Shown: one piece after another, positions 5,651 to 12,749 of the stretch
Position numbering within the stretch: the first letter of the stretch is position 1
How the letters are laid out: every line of letters starts with the position of its first letter
Source of the DNA: JARDZI01 sp041639705
GTDB lineage: Bacteria; Bacillota; Clostridia; Clostridiales; Caloramatoraceae
Direction: 5' to 3'
Length of the DNA stretch: 12,749 nucleotides
Assembly: GCA_041639705.1 (NCBI GenBank)
Contig: JBEQBT010000079.1
Span: 1-12,749, forward strand
The notes under the pieces: model-generated
Told to the model about the DNA's origin: nothing
What the model saw: the letters and a program-made list of their open reading frames with translations, nothing else
The model's database searches: none
Position numbers and translations under genes: made by a program

Positions 5651-7843
5651 CTATTTTAACTTGAGCTTGGATAGTGCATCTGCTAAGGCTGTATTAATTG
5701 GTTCGTTGCTTTTCCTTTTCTGCTGATTTAAATAGTTTGCCACATCAGCTTTTGAGCTTCTGGTATCTTCTTTTTTCCTTCTCTCATTAAAGGAAGAAAG
5801 CTTCTCCTTATATCCGCAAGTGCTGCATACAAATACCTGACCTTCTCCCTCTCCTTGAAGTTCAAGCTTCTTATGACACTGGGGACATCTTGCATTCGTA
5901 ATTTTGGCTACTCCCTTTCTATAACCGCAATCCCTATCCTGACAAATAAGCATCTTTCCCTTCTTGCCATTTACCTCAAGCATAAATTTGCCGCACTCAG
6001 GGCATCTATTTCTAGTTAGGTTGTCATGCCTAAATTTTTCCGAGCTATTCTTTATATCCCCAACGACTATCTTTGCATAGCTTCTCATTTCGTTTATGAA
6101 GTTGTTTTTATTTAAGCTTCCCTTTGAAATTGCATTAAGCTTCTGCTCCCACTTTGCAGTTAGAGTTGGAGACTTTAAATCCTCTGGAGCTAATTCAAGA
6201 AGCTGTTTTCCCTTTGAGGTTATGAATATATCCTTGCCCTTTTTTTCAATTAGGAAGGTGTTAAAAAGTTTTTCTATAATGTCCGCTCTTGTAGCTACCG
6301 TCCCAAGTCCACCTGTTTCGCCTATGGTCTTTATCAAATCCTTGCTTTCATTCTCCATATACCTGGCTGGATTTTCCATTGCTGTTAACAGTGTTGCTTC
6401 ATTAAAGGGTGCAGGAGGTTTTGTATCTCCCTTGGTTTGGGTAACATTTGACACATTGAGAGAGTCCCCTTTTTTCACATCTGGCAGAAGCTGCTCAGAT
6501 ATTCCATCCTTTGAATCCTCTTCATCAAATATATTCTCATAAACTTCTTTCCAACCCTGTGCTTTAACTATCTTGCCCTTGGCAATAAAGCTCTCCTCAC
6601 CTATTTTAGCTTTTATTGTTGTCTGCTCATATTCAAATGGAGGATATAATACTGCAAGGAAGCGTTTAACAACCAAGTCATATATCTTTCTTTCCTTATC
6701 ATTCAGTGTGCTTAAATTTACAAACTGCTCAGTAGGTATTATTGCATGATGGTCAGAAACCTTACTATCATCAACAAATGACTTGTTAACATTAATCGGG
6801 TTTTTCAATGCCTTAAATGCTATTTTAGAATATGGTCCAACCCCACAGGCTTTAATCCTGTCCTTCAAAGTGTCCACTACATCCGTTGATATAACCCTTG
6901 AATCTGTTCTTGGATAGGTCAATAACTTGTGGCTTTCATAAAGTTTTTGCATAATGGATAGAGTTTCCTTTGCGGAAAATCCGAATATTCTATTCCCATC
7001 CCTCTGTAGCTCTGTTAAATCATATAGCTGTGGAGAATAGCTCTTTTTGAATGTCTTGTCTACTTCAACCACCTCAGCATTTTTACGACCTAGGGAGGTT
7101 AATATTTTATCGCACCTATCCTTATCAAAGGTCCTAGTCTCCTTTGTTTTACCATCCTGCCATGTAAGCCTTAACCCATTAGCCAGGGCAGTAATTCCGT
7201 AATAATGCCTTGGTTTGAAGTTCTGTATTTCATTTTCTCGACCTGCGATAATCGCAAGAGTTGGAGTCTGTACCCTTCCACATGACAATTGTGCATTGTA
7301 CTTGCAGGTAAGTGCTCTTGTGGCATTTATTCCAACTAGCCAGTCAGCTTCTGAACGAGCAACTGCAGATGCATAGAGGTTTTCATATTCCCTGCCGTCC
7401 TTTAATTTTGCAAATCCATCCTTAATTGCCTTATCTGTAACAGATGAAATCCATAGTCTCTTTATTGGTTTTCTAACATTTGCCTTCTCTATAATCCACC
7501 TTGCAACTAGCTCCCCTTCTCGTCCTGCATCTGTAGCAACAACTAATTCATTCACATCTCCTCTAGTCATCTGTTCCTTAACAATATTAAACTGCCTGCT
7601 ACTCTGCTTGATTACAACCAGCTTTAAGCGGTCTGGAAGCATTGGAAGATCTTCTAGCTTCCAGGCTTTATATTTTTCATCATAGGCTTCAGGATCAGCT
7701 AGTGTTACTAAATGGCCTAATGCCCAGGTTACTATATATTTACTTCCTTCAAAATATCCATTACCTTGTTTAGTACACTGCAAAACCCTTGCAATATCCC
7801 TTCCAACAGAAGGCTTCTCAGCCAGAACCAATATTTTACTCAT
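5651..7843 (-). CDS. topB: DNA topoisomerase III (type IA)
   Basis: About 730 residues, the usual length for Firmicute TopB (B. subtilis about 727). It relaxes negative supercoils and decatenates DNA by single-strand passage. The TOPRIM domain begins with LVLAEKPSVGRDIA (Glu9) and has the metal-binding stretch TDAGREGE (about 104-111). LSCGRVQTPTL (187-197) is a type IA signature. The catalytic tyrosine is about residue 310 in LLTYPRTDSR. Later conserved blocks include SDHHAIIPT and PPAPFNEATLL. The C-terminus carries two four-Cys zinc-ribbon modules (CPECG with CQDRDCG, about 613-638, and CPQCH with CSTCG, about 652-675). A lysine-rich tail follows. The gene is flanked by non-coding DNA on both sides and appears monocistronic. 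The ribosome site GAGAGG is about 11 nt from the ATG, a little far. Confidence 0.97.
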   Translation of the reverse strand: MSKILVLAEKPSVGRDIARVLQCTKQGNGYFEGSKYIVTWALGHLVTLADPEAYDEKYKAWKLEDLPMLPDRLKLVVIKQSSRQFNIVKEQMTRGDVNELVVATDAGREGELVARWIIEKANVRKPIKRLWISSVTDKAIKDGFAKLKDGREYENLYASAVARSEADWLVGINATRALTCKYNAQLSCGRVQTPTLAIIAGRENEIQNFKPRHYYGITALANGLRLTWQDGKTKETRTFDKDRCDKILTSLGRKNAEVVEVDKTFKKSYSPQLYDLTELQRDGNRIFGFSAKETLSIMQKLYESHKLLTYPRTDSRVISTDVVDTLKDRIKACGVGPYSKIAFKALKNPINVNKSFVDDSKVSDHHAIIPTEQFVNLSTLNDKERKIYDLVVKRFLAVLYPPFEYEQTTIKAKIGEESFIAKGKIVKAQGWKEVYENIFDEEDSKDGISEQLLPDVKKGDSLNVSNVTQTKGDTKPPAPFNEATLLTAMENPARYMENESKDLIKTIGETGGLGTVATRADIIEKLFNTFLIEKKGKDIFITSKGKQLLELAPEDLKSPTLTAKWEQKLNAISKGSLNKNNFINEMRSYAKIVVGDIKNSSEKFRHDNLTRNRCPECGKFMLEVNGKKGKMLICQDRDCGYRKGVAKITNARCPQCHKKLELQGEGEGQVFVCSTCGYKEKLSSFNERRKKEDTRSSKADVANYLNQQKRKSNEPINTALADALSKLKLK

Positions 7844-7896
7844 ATTTTAACATTCCTCTCAAATAACATACATTTTACTTTTATATGATATATAGT

Positions 7897-7905
7897 ATTA
7901 TAACA
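7897..7905 (-). promoter_or_regulatory. Extended -10 promoter candidate for topB
   Basis: TGTTATAAT on the minus strand matches the extended -10 consensus about 53 nt before the topB start codon. No strong -35 is seen upstream. Confidence 0.45.
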
Positions 7906-7959
7906 TATATTTAAATTGATTGTATTTGGTGGTATTTATGCTGTATAGCACCTCGAAAT

Positions 7960-7988
7960 TTGACAAATGGAAGATTTCAAGTTATAAT
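7960..7988 (+). promoter_or_regulatory. Consensus SigA promoter of the 3D-domain gene
   Basis: TTGACA (7960-7965) and TATAAT (7983-7988) are spaced by 17 nt, a perfect match. The start codon lies 41 nt beyond the -10, leaving a short leader with AGGAGGT at 8011-8017. Confidence 0.88.
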
Positions 7989-8029
7989 TTCATATAATTA
8001 CCAATTCAATAGGAGGTAAAAATATTTTT

Positions 8030-9040
8030 ATGCTTAAAGAGTTTTTTAAAAAACCCACTTCACAAAAGTATATAATACCTTTTACGGTAGTTCTAGTAAT
8101 AGTCTTTCTATTTACCACCATGTATATGAAGAGAAAAACTATTACAGTTGTTATTGATGGAGATCAAAAGAAAGTTGTGACTTATAGAAATACTGTAGCC
8201 CAGGCTTTAAAAACAAATGATATATTGCTTGGTCCAAAGGATAAAATCGATATCTCTCTAGATTCAAAAGTAACTGATAACCAATATATAAATATAAAGA
8301 GAGCTCTAAATGTAACGGTTACAGTGGATGGGAAGGATATTAGCCTGCTTTCCTCTGAGGATAGCATAGGCACCATGCTTTTAGCTGAGGGAATAACCCT
8401 GAGGGATTCGGACAAGGTACTACCAGAAAAATCAGCTAGCTTAACCGAAGGAATGAATGTTAAGGTTATAAGGGTTGATATTAAAGCCAGTACCGAAGTA
8501 GTTCCTATACAATTCAAAGAAGTTGTTAAGATTAATAAATCCCTTGCAAACACTAAAAAGCAGGTTTCTCAGGAGGGGAAAAATGGTGAAAAAAAAGTCA
8601 CAACAAGTATAACCTATGAGGATGGTAAAGAGGTTTCAAGAGAAATAGTTAACGAAACCATTATTAAAAAGGCCCAAGACAAAATTATTGTTCAGGGTAC
8701 CTACCCATATATGCCAGTTTCCAGAGGTGGAAGTATAATGTCCTATTCAAGGGTATTTCAAGCTAGAGCCACAGCATATTGGGCAGTAAGGGGTGTTGGA
8801 AAAACATATACAGCTTCAGGTAGGAAGGCTGTATGGAATCCAGATGGCTACAGTACAATTGCTGTAGACCGAAGCATCATTCCCTATGGTACAAAACTCT
8901 TTGTTGAAGGTTATGGCTTTGCTATAGCTGCTGATACGGGATCAGCCATAATCGGAAATAAGATTGATGTGTATTTCAATACAATCCAACAGGCACGCAG
9001 TTGGGGTGCAAAATATGTTAAGGTATATGTTTTAAAATAA
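8030..9040 (+). CDS. Membrane-anchored DUF348/G5/3D domain protein (YabE-like)
   Basis: A 336-residue cell-envelope protein. A basic N-terminus and one membrane helix (about 14-33) act as a signal anchor, putting the rest outside. Next come two DUF348 repeats (about 37-90 and 94-147). A G5 domain follows (about 150-225, with typical IQFKEVVKIN and DKIIVQGT edges). The C-terminal 3D domain (about 243-336) has the three name-giving aspartates in place: Asp280 (AVDRSIIPYGT), Asp302 (AADTGS) and Asp313 (NKIDVYF). 3D domains resemble the catalytic core of MltA lytic transglycosylases, and G5 modules are found in wall-binding proteins. A peptidoglycan-cleaving role in growth, spore germination or resuscitation is therefore likely, as for YabE/YocH/Rpf-like proteins. 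AGGAGGT is about 12 nt from the ATG, longer than usual. The gene is monocistronic, with its own consensus promoter and a terminator. It is next to topB rather than the common ksgA/rnmV context. Confidence 0.93.
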   Translation: MLKEFFKKPTSQKYIIPFTVVLVIVFLFTTMYMKRKTITVVIDGDQKKVVTYRNTVAQALKTNDILLGPKDKIDISLDSKVTDNQYINIKRALNVTVTVDGKDISLLSSEDSIGTMLLAEGITLRDSDKVLPEKSASLTEGMNVKVIRVDIKASTEVVPIQFKEVVKINKSLANTKKQVSQEGKNGEKKVTTSITYEDGKEVSREIVNETIIKKAQDKIIVQGTYPYMPVSRGGSIMSYSRVFQARATAYWAVRGVGKTYTASGRKAVWNPDGYSTIAVDRSIIPYGTKLFVEGYGFAIAADTGSAIIGNKIDVYFNTIQQARSWGAKYVKVYVLK

Positions 9041-9048
9041 GGTTTATT

Positions 9049-9088
9049 TGACCAGGCTAAAACTTTGGCTTGGTCATTTATTTTAATT
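9049..9088 (+). terminator. Rho-independent terminator after the 3D-domain gene
   Basis: TGACCAGGC (9049-9057) pairs with GCTTGGTCA (9068-9076) over 9 bp with one G-U and a 10-nt loop. The T-rich run TTTATTTTAATT follows. It starts 9 nt past the stop codon. Confidence 0.85.
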
Positions 9089-9172
9089 ATTCCAGTTTTT
9101 ATCTGTGACAAATGATGGTCTTATTGTTAATATTATAGATGGAATATTATTTACTAGATTTGAGGTGCTAAT

Positions 9173-10048
9173 TTGAGTAAAATACAAGGAATTATTTATG
9201 CAATGCTAGCTTCTGCAGCATTTGGATTTATGCCTATTTTTGCAAAAACAGCGTCTAATAATGGAAGCAATACTCTCACTATTCTATCATTAAGATTTTC
9301 ACTGGCATTTATAATGCTTTTGGTTTATTTTCTATTTAAAAAAATAGATTTTAGAGTAAATAAAAAGCAGTTGATTATACTGCTCCTTATTGGAGGATTT
9401 GGCTATACTTCCACAGGGCTTACGCTATTTTTTTCCTACAATTATATTCCTGTTGGAGCTGCAACCACAATGCACTTTTTATATCCTGCAGTTGTTATGA
9501 TATTTAATTATTTTTTATATAAGGAAAAAATCACAGGTCATAAAATTATAGCTCTTTTCTTATCTTTAGCTGGAATTTATGTATTAGTAGGAAGTAAATC
9601 TACAGGCCTTAATATTTCAGGCTCAATTCTTGCAATTCTTTCAGCATTTGCATTCACTAGCTGTGTTATGGGCATGAATCATCCAGAGGTTAAAAAGGTT
9701 TCTAATATTGTTTCTGTATTTTACTTCTCCCTATCAGCAGGGGTTATTTTTATTTTATCAACTTTGGTAACAGGAAGTTTTAACCTTCCATTAAATCTCC
9801 CCACTGTTTCATCCATTATTGGAATTTCTTTGATTTCAACAATTGTTTCAATAGCCCTGTTTATGAAAGCATTGAAAATAATAGGTCCAACCTCCACATC
9901 TATACTTGGTACCTTTGAACCTATTGTAAGTATAATTATGGGTATTATACTATTTGGGGAAAAGTTAACCCCAATAATGGCAGCGGGAACTGTGTTAGTT
10001 TTACTTTCTGTTATAATACTTGCCAAAGAAACAAAAAAGGTTGAATAA
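9173..10048 (+). CDS. DMT superfamily (EamA) transporter
   Basis: A 291-residue integral membrane protein of the drug/metabolite transporter superfamily. It has about ten membrane helices in two EamA repeats (about 5-138 and 148-285). Repeat 1 ends with the conserved ATTMHFLYPAVVMIFNYFLY stretch, and KEKIT follows as the typical charged turn. Repeat 2 has the matching TSTSILGTFEPIVSIIMGII and FGEKLT. The internal repeat of xxPxxxxIxxxxxxxEKxT is diagnostic. The start is TTG at 9173, with GAGGTG 5 nt upstream. The first ATG (codon 11) would cut the first helix, so TTG is preferred. It follows a terminator and so needs its own promoter; only weak candidates are visible (TATTAT at 9145-9150). 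Family members export amino acids, purines or drugs, or import metabolites. The substrate cannot be predicted here. Confidence 0.92.
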   Translation: MSKIQGIIYAMLASAAFGFMPIFAKTASNNGSNTLTILSLRFSLAFIMLLVYFLFKKIDFRVNKKQLIILLLIGGFGYTSTGLTLFFSYNYIPVGAATTMHFLYPAVVMIFNYFLYKEKITGHKIIALFLSLAGIYVLVGSKSTGLNISGSILAILSAFAFTSCVMGMNHPEVKKVSNIVSVFYFSLSAGVIFILSTLVTGSFNLPLNLPTVSSIIGISLISTIVSIALFMKALKIIGPTSTSILGTFEPIVSIIMGIILFGEKLTPIMAAGTVLVLLSVIILAKETKKVE

Positions 10049-10112
10049 AAATAAAGAATTGCGTATAAAGTAATCATTCTTTTAAATGTTATTTTCTAAT
10101 TGAAATATAATA

Positions 10113-10691
10113 TTTGCCAGTGATTTTTATAAAATTGACAGTTTAGTTGACAATGTTGCTGGAGGGCTTGGATTATTTGGATTAGGTATGAATACACACG
10201 TTGATAAACTAAGTGGAGGTCAGCGAACAAAGGTGAAGCTTGCAAAGTTATTGCTTGGAAATCCTGACCTGATGCTCCTTGATGAGCCTACAAACTATCT
10301 TGACAAAGAGCATATTGATTGGTTATCTGACTATCTTACAAATTATCCAAACAGCTTTATTGTAATATCACATGACACGGAATTTTTAAACAGGATAACA
10401 AATGTAATTTATCATATTGAATTTACTAATCTGAAGCGTTATCCAGGAAACTATAATACCTTCTTAAAACTTAAGGATGATGAAACTAAAAGGTATGTTG
10501 ACCAGTTTAATAAGCAGCAAAAGGAAATAGCCAAGATGGAAGACTTTATAAACAAGAATATCGTTAGGGCTACAACAACCAAAAGAGCTCAAAGCAGAAG
10601 GAAACAACTTGAAAAAATCGAAAGACTGGAAAAACCCAAACTTCTTCCTAAGCCAGGACAGCACAGAGGTGCCACCCACACACATTGGTGA
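10113..10691 (+). pseudogene. Decayed ABC-F ATPase gene, internal fragment only
   Basis: An in-frame stretch from about 10113 reads as the middle of an ABC-F ATPase. It starts at FASDFYKID, about 135 residues into such proteins, straight after a stop codon (10101-10103) and A/T-rich DNA. It keeps the signature LSGGQ, Walker B LMLLDEPTNYLD, the switch His in VISHD, and the start of the charged inter-domain linker. The N-terminus with Walker A and the whole second ATPase domain are missing. Homology ends at about 10655 (LEKPKLLPKP). The last 11 codons are foreign, and the stop TGA is supplied by the 31-bp palindrome. The first ATG is 10188, but no ribosome site or promoter supports expression. 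It aligns over its length with residues of about 134-305 of the intact ABC-F protein encoded opposite, so it is a diverged paralogue and not a recent copy. It is almost surely non-functional. Confidence 0.85.
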
Positions 10692-10757
10692 CAGCCACGT
10701 CACAAGTCACAAGTTGGATGCACATGCAACTTGTGACTTGTGACGTGGCTGTCACCA
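10686..10757. repeat. 31-bp perfect inverted repeat (long hairpin)
   Basis: Arms 10686-10716 and 10727-10757 are exact complements around a 10-nt spacer (GATGCACATG, itself holding ATG-CA-CAT). The arms contain a short tandem TCACAAG TCACAAG. It lies just where homology to the ABC-F gene stops, between convergent transcription units. Perfect arms of this length suggest recent origin or selection. It could be a mobile palindromic repeat, or a two-way transcription barrier. Confidence 0.9.
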
Positions 10758-10875
10758 TAGGACGTAGGAGACTCCACCTTCTATAAGGTAGAGTTTTTAC
10801 TTTTTGATTCAGGTGGGGTAGAGTCCCACCTGAAGTCTCGATGTTCAGCTTTAGCTGAACGAGTTCACTGTCCTA
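10758..10875 (+). other. Compact multi-hairpin element, possible structured RNA or transposon end
   Basis: In 118 nt there are five pairings. Outer TAGGAC (10758-10763) pairs with GTCCTA (10870-10875). GAGACT (10768-10773) pairs with AGTCTC (10834-10839). Hairpin A is 10771-10780/10785-10794. Hairpin B, TTCAGGTGGG/CCCACCTGAA (10808-10817/10825-10834), is perfect. Hairpin C, GTTCAGCT/AGCTGAAC (10843-10850/10853-10860), is perfect with a 2-nt loop, and CTCG/CGAG can extend it. The nesting suggests one folded RNA or single-stranded DNA unit rather than scattered repeats. The pattern recalls the structured right ends (omega-RNA region) of IS200/IS605-type elements, but no transposase or TnpB gene is present. 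Identity is unproven. Confidence 0.5.
10771..10805 (+). terminator. Terminator-like hairpin A of the structured element
   Basis: ACTCCACCTT (10771-10780) pairs with AAGGTAGAGT (10785-10794) with one C-A mismatch and a CTAT loop. TTTTT-AC-TTTTT follows. On the plus strand this is a credible intrinsic terminator for transcripts coming from the transporter or the ABC-F relic. Its lower stem competes with the GAGACT/AGTCTC pairing of the larger fold. Confidence 0.6.
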
Positions 10876-10883
10876 AACCTTTA

Positions 10884-12440
10884 TTACACAATCTTAGTAG
10901 TCCAACCCTCTATATTCCAAACATCCGTTACCCAGTCCTCATAAAACTCAGGCTCATGGCAAACGACAAGAACTGTTCCCCTAAAATCTATTAATGCCCT
11001 TTTAAGCTCTTTCTTTGCATCAACATCTAAATGGTTGGTAGGCTCGTCTAACACCAGCCAGTTAATATCCTTGAGCATAAGCTTGCAGAGTCTTACCTTT
11101 GCATTTTCCCCTCCGCTTAGAACCATCATCTGGCTAGTAATATGCTCAGTTGTTAGCCCGCATTTTGCCAAGGCACTACGCACTTCTCCGTTGGCCATAG
11201 ATGGGTACTCATTCCACACCTCATCTAGAGCTGTGTTTCTATTGTTCCTATTATCCTCCTGTTCAAAATACCCAGGATAGAGGTAATCACCCATGTGTAT
11301 TTCTCCAAACACTGGAGGGATTATCCCTAGAAGGGTCTTTAAAAGTGTAGTTTTTCCAAGTCCATTTACCCCTCTAATTGCGATTTTCTGTCCCCTTTCA
11401 AGTGCAATACTTACAGGCTTTGTAAGAGGTTCATCATAGCCTAGTACAAGATTCCTTGTTTCAAAAATAAATCTTGAGGGAACTCTAGCTTCGCTAAATT
11501 TAAAGGTTGGCTTTATTTTTTCCTTTGGTTTCTCCAAAACCTCCATTTTCTCAAGCTGCTTTTCCCTGCTCTTTGCCCTTCCTTTAGTTGCAAAGTTGGC
11601 CTTATTTCTTGCAATAAAATCCTCAAGTCTATCAATTTCTTTTTGCTGTTTTTCATAGGCTTGAGCCTGTTGACGATTCTTTATTTCATACATCTGCATG
11701 AACTGCTCATAATTCCCTTTATATCTTGTTATAGTTGCATTCTCCACATGATATATTACATTTACTACTTCATTTAAGAACTCCATGTCATGTGTTACAA
11801 GTATAAAGCTGTTTTCATATGCTTGAAGGTATGTCTTTAGCCACTGAATATGCTCTGCATCAAGATAATTGGTAGGCTCGTCCAATATCATTATGGATGG
11901 ATTTTGAAGAAGAAGCTTGGTTAAAAGAACCTTTGTTCTCTGTCCCCCACTAAGTTCATCTACATCTCTTTCAAGCCCAATATCCTTAAGTCCAAGCCCA
12001 TAGGCAACCTCTTCTATTTTGGCATCAATTATATAAAAGCCACTCTGCTCAAGTGTAGTCTGAATTTCCCCAACATCTTCCATCATCTTCTCAAGCTCCT
12101 CAGGGGACACATCTGCCATTTTATCATATATCTGAAGCATTTCAGCTTCAAGCTCAAACATTCCTTTAAAGGCTTCTCTTAAAATATCCCTAATTGTCCT
12201 TCCCTTTTCAAGTATAGTATGCTGGTCAAGATATCCAACTGTTACTCTGCTGCTCCATTCAACTGATCCGCTATCTGGCATAAGCTTTCCTGTAACAATA
12301 TTTAAAAAGGTGGACTTTCCTTCACCATTTGCACCAATAAAGCCAACATGCTCCCCCTTCAAAAGCCTAAAGGATACATCTTCAAGTATTTTTCTGGCTC
12401 CAAAGCCATGACTTACATTTTCAACATTTAATATGCTCAT
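10884..12440 (-). CDS. ABC-F family ATP-binding protein
   Basis: A 518-residue soluble protein with two ATPase domains and no membrane part, the ABC-F plan. ABC-F proteins act on the ribosome (translation factor or antibiotic protection). ATPase 1 has Walker A GANGEGKST (36-44), LSGGQ (163-167), Walker B IMILDEPTNYLD (183-194) and a switch His in VTHD. A charged linker (about 250-310, rich in Lys/Glu/Gln) follows. ATPase 2 has Walker A GVNGLGKTT (357-365), the variant signature LSGGE (441-445), Walker B WLVLDEPTNHLD and VCHE. Both catalytic Glu are present. An in-frame ATG at 12455 lacks a ribosome site, while AGGGAG sits 6 nt before the ATG at 12440. That start gives MSILNVENVSHGFG, the usual beginning of this Firmicute subfamily. 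Whether it protects against an antibiotic or is a housekeeping factor cannot be told. It has a diverged, broken paralogue facing it. Confidence 0.94.
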   Translation of the reverse strand: MSILNVENVSHGFGARKILEDVSFRLLKGEHVGFIGANGEGKSTFLNIVTGKLMPDSGSVEWSSRVTVGYLDQHTILEKGRTIRDILREAFKGMFELEAEMLQIYDKMADVSPEELEKMMEDVGEIQTTLEQSGFYIIDAKIEEVAYGLGLKDIGLERDVDELSGGQRTKVLLTKLLLQNPSIMILDEPTNYLDAEHIQWLKTYLQAYENSFILVTHDMEFLNEVVNVIYHVENATITRYKGNYEQFMQMYEIKNRQQAQAYEKQQKEIDRLEDFIARNKANFATKGRAKSREKQLEKMEVLEKPKEKIKPTFKFSEARVPSRFIFETRNLVLGYDEPLTKPVSIALERGQKIAIRGVNGLGKTTLLKTLLGIIPPVFGEIHMGDYLYPGYFEQEDNRNNRNTALDEVWNEYPSMANGEVRSALAKCGLTTEHITSQMMVLSGGENAKVRLCKLMLKDINWLVLDEPTNHLDVDAKKELKRALIDFRGTVLVVCHEPEFYEDWVTDVWNIEGWTTKIV

Positions 12441-12446
12441 TTCCAT

Positions 12447-12452
12447 CTCCCT
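12447..12452 (-). promoter_or_regulatory. Ribosome binding site that sets the ABC-F start
   Basis: AGGGAG on the minus strand lies 6 nt before the ATG at 12440. The in-frame ATGs at 12455 and 12446 lie before or directly after it and cannot use it. Confidence 0.75.
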
Positions 12453-12481
12453 CATCTAAAAATATATTTTAATTGTAACTT

Positions 12482-12550
12482 TTTATACTAAACTAATTAT
12501 AGATAAAATATGAACTATTATAATATAGCATATTAATCTTTTAGTATAAA
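12482..12550. promoter_or_regulatory. 11-bp inverted repeat upstream of the ABC-F gene
   Basis: TTTATACTAAA (12482-12492) and TTTAGTATAAA (12540-12550) are exact inverted arms 47 nt apart. They lie 42 to 110 nt ahead of the ABC-F start. They could be a long-range stem in the mRNA leader or paired operators. The gap 12441-12749 holds this dyad and the promoter candidate at its end. No open reading frame was seen in it. Confidence 0.4.
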
Positions 12551-12712
12551 GTTCAAATTTTTTCTATTTTTATTACTGATATTTCACATGATTTAATGTA
12601 TAAACTTTTCTAATTCAAAGACCATTTGTAATATATAGAAAAAATATCTACATTATATCTCTATATTCTATTAAAATTCTATATTTTTGACAATTTTTAT
12701 AATAAAAATGCA

Positions 12713-12739
12713 TTTACAAATTTATTTATGTGTTATAAT
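12713..12739 (+). promoter_or_regulatory. Plus-strand promoter candidate reading off the right edge
   Basis: TTTACA (12713-12718) and TATAAT (12734-12739) are 15 nt apart, shorter than ideal. TG at 12731-12732 with one base between makes the extended -10 TGTTATAAT, which compensates. Any gene lies beyond the window. Confidence 0.45.
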
Positions 12740-12749
12740 ATTAATAATA

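Noticed and set aside
6096..6542. Plus-strand open frame of 148 codons inside topB
   Set aside because: Antisense to conserved topB codons, with no ribosome site or family likeness; a shadow frame.
8182..8553. Minus-strand open frame of 123 codons inside the 3D-domain gene
   Set aside because: It mirrors the codons of a well-supported gene with a consensus promoter; no initiation signal.
9721..10077. Minus-strand open frame of 118 codons opposite the transporter
   Set aside because: Shadow of the EamA coding sequence; hydrophobic pattern is the antisense of membrane helices.
10053..10082. Terminator after the transporter from AAAGAAT/ATTCTTT
   Set aside because: Only 7 A/T-rich pairs with a 16-nt loop; too weak to call.
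10686..10875. CRISPR array
   Set aside because: The repeats are inverted arms of hairpins, not regularly spaced direct repeats with unique spacers.
12687..12703. Promoter from TTGACA and TATAAT on the plus strand
   Set aside because: The two hexamers are only 5 nt apart, which cannot work as a promoter.

Overview
The window looks like chromosomal DNA from a low-GC Gram-positive anaerobe of the Clostridium type. The grounds are a strongly A/T-rich base composition, AGGAGG-type ribosome binding sites, consensus SigA promoters (TTGACA-17-TATAAT, or extended -10 TGnTATAAT), a T-box tRNA-sensing leader, and gene families typical of Clostridia (topoisomerase III with C-terminal zinc ribbons, a DUF348/G5/3D cell-wall protein, Firmicute-type ABC-F ATPases). 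Species cannot be named from the sequence alone.

Layout. Positions 1-251 hold a minus-strand promoter and T-box leader, probably sensing tRNA-Asp, whose gene lies off the left edge. Then comes a run of minus-strand genes. A GNAT acetyltransferase (306-836) and a D-2-hydroxyacid dehydrogenase (861-1802) form a probable two-gene operon. An extradiol (DODA/LigB-type) dioxygenase (1925-2692) and a small CDGSH iron-sulfur protein (2772-2969) each end at a hairpin. A response regulator and histidine kinase pair (5293 down to 3124) overlaps by 11 nt. A 357-nt repeat-rich gap follows, with a two-copy imperfect repeat and a 96-bp MITE-like inverted repeat. Last is DNA topoisomerase III, topB (5651-7843).

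From about 7960 the plus strand is used. A perfect consensus promoter drives a membrane-anchored DUF348/G5/3D protein (8030-9040) that ends at a good terminator. A DMT/EamA transporter (9173-10048) follows, and then a decayed internal fragment of an ABC-F ATPase gene (about 10113-10691). The fragment runs into a 31-bp perfect palindrome and then a compact multi-hairpin element (10758-10875). Facing these, on the minus strand, is an intact ABC-F ATPase (10884-12440) of the same subfamily as the fragment. The right edge is A/T-rich non-coding DNA with a dyad upstream of the ABC-F gene and a plus-strand promoter candidate at the end.

Most genes are housekeeping or general accessory functions with no evident joint pathway. 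No complete undescribed system is seen. The parts most worth a second look are the structured non-coding cluster at 10686-10875 beside the broken ABC-F gene (possibly a non-autonomous transposon end or omega-RNA-like relic), the MITE-like element at 5437-5532, and the Asp-type T-box at the left edge.
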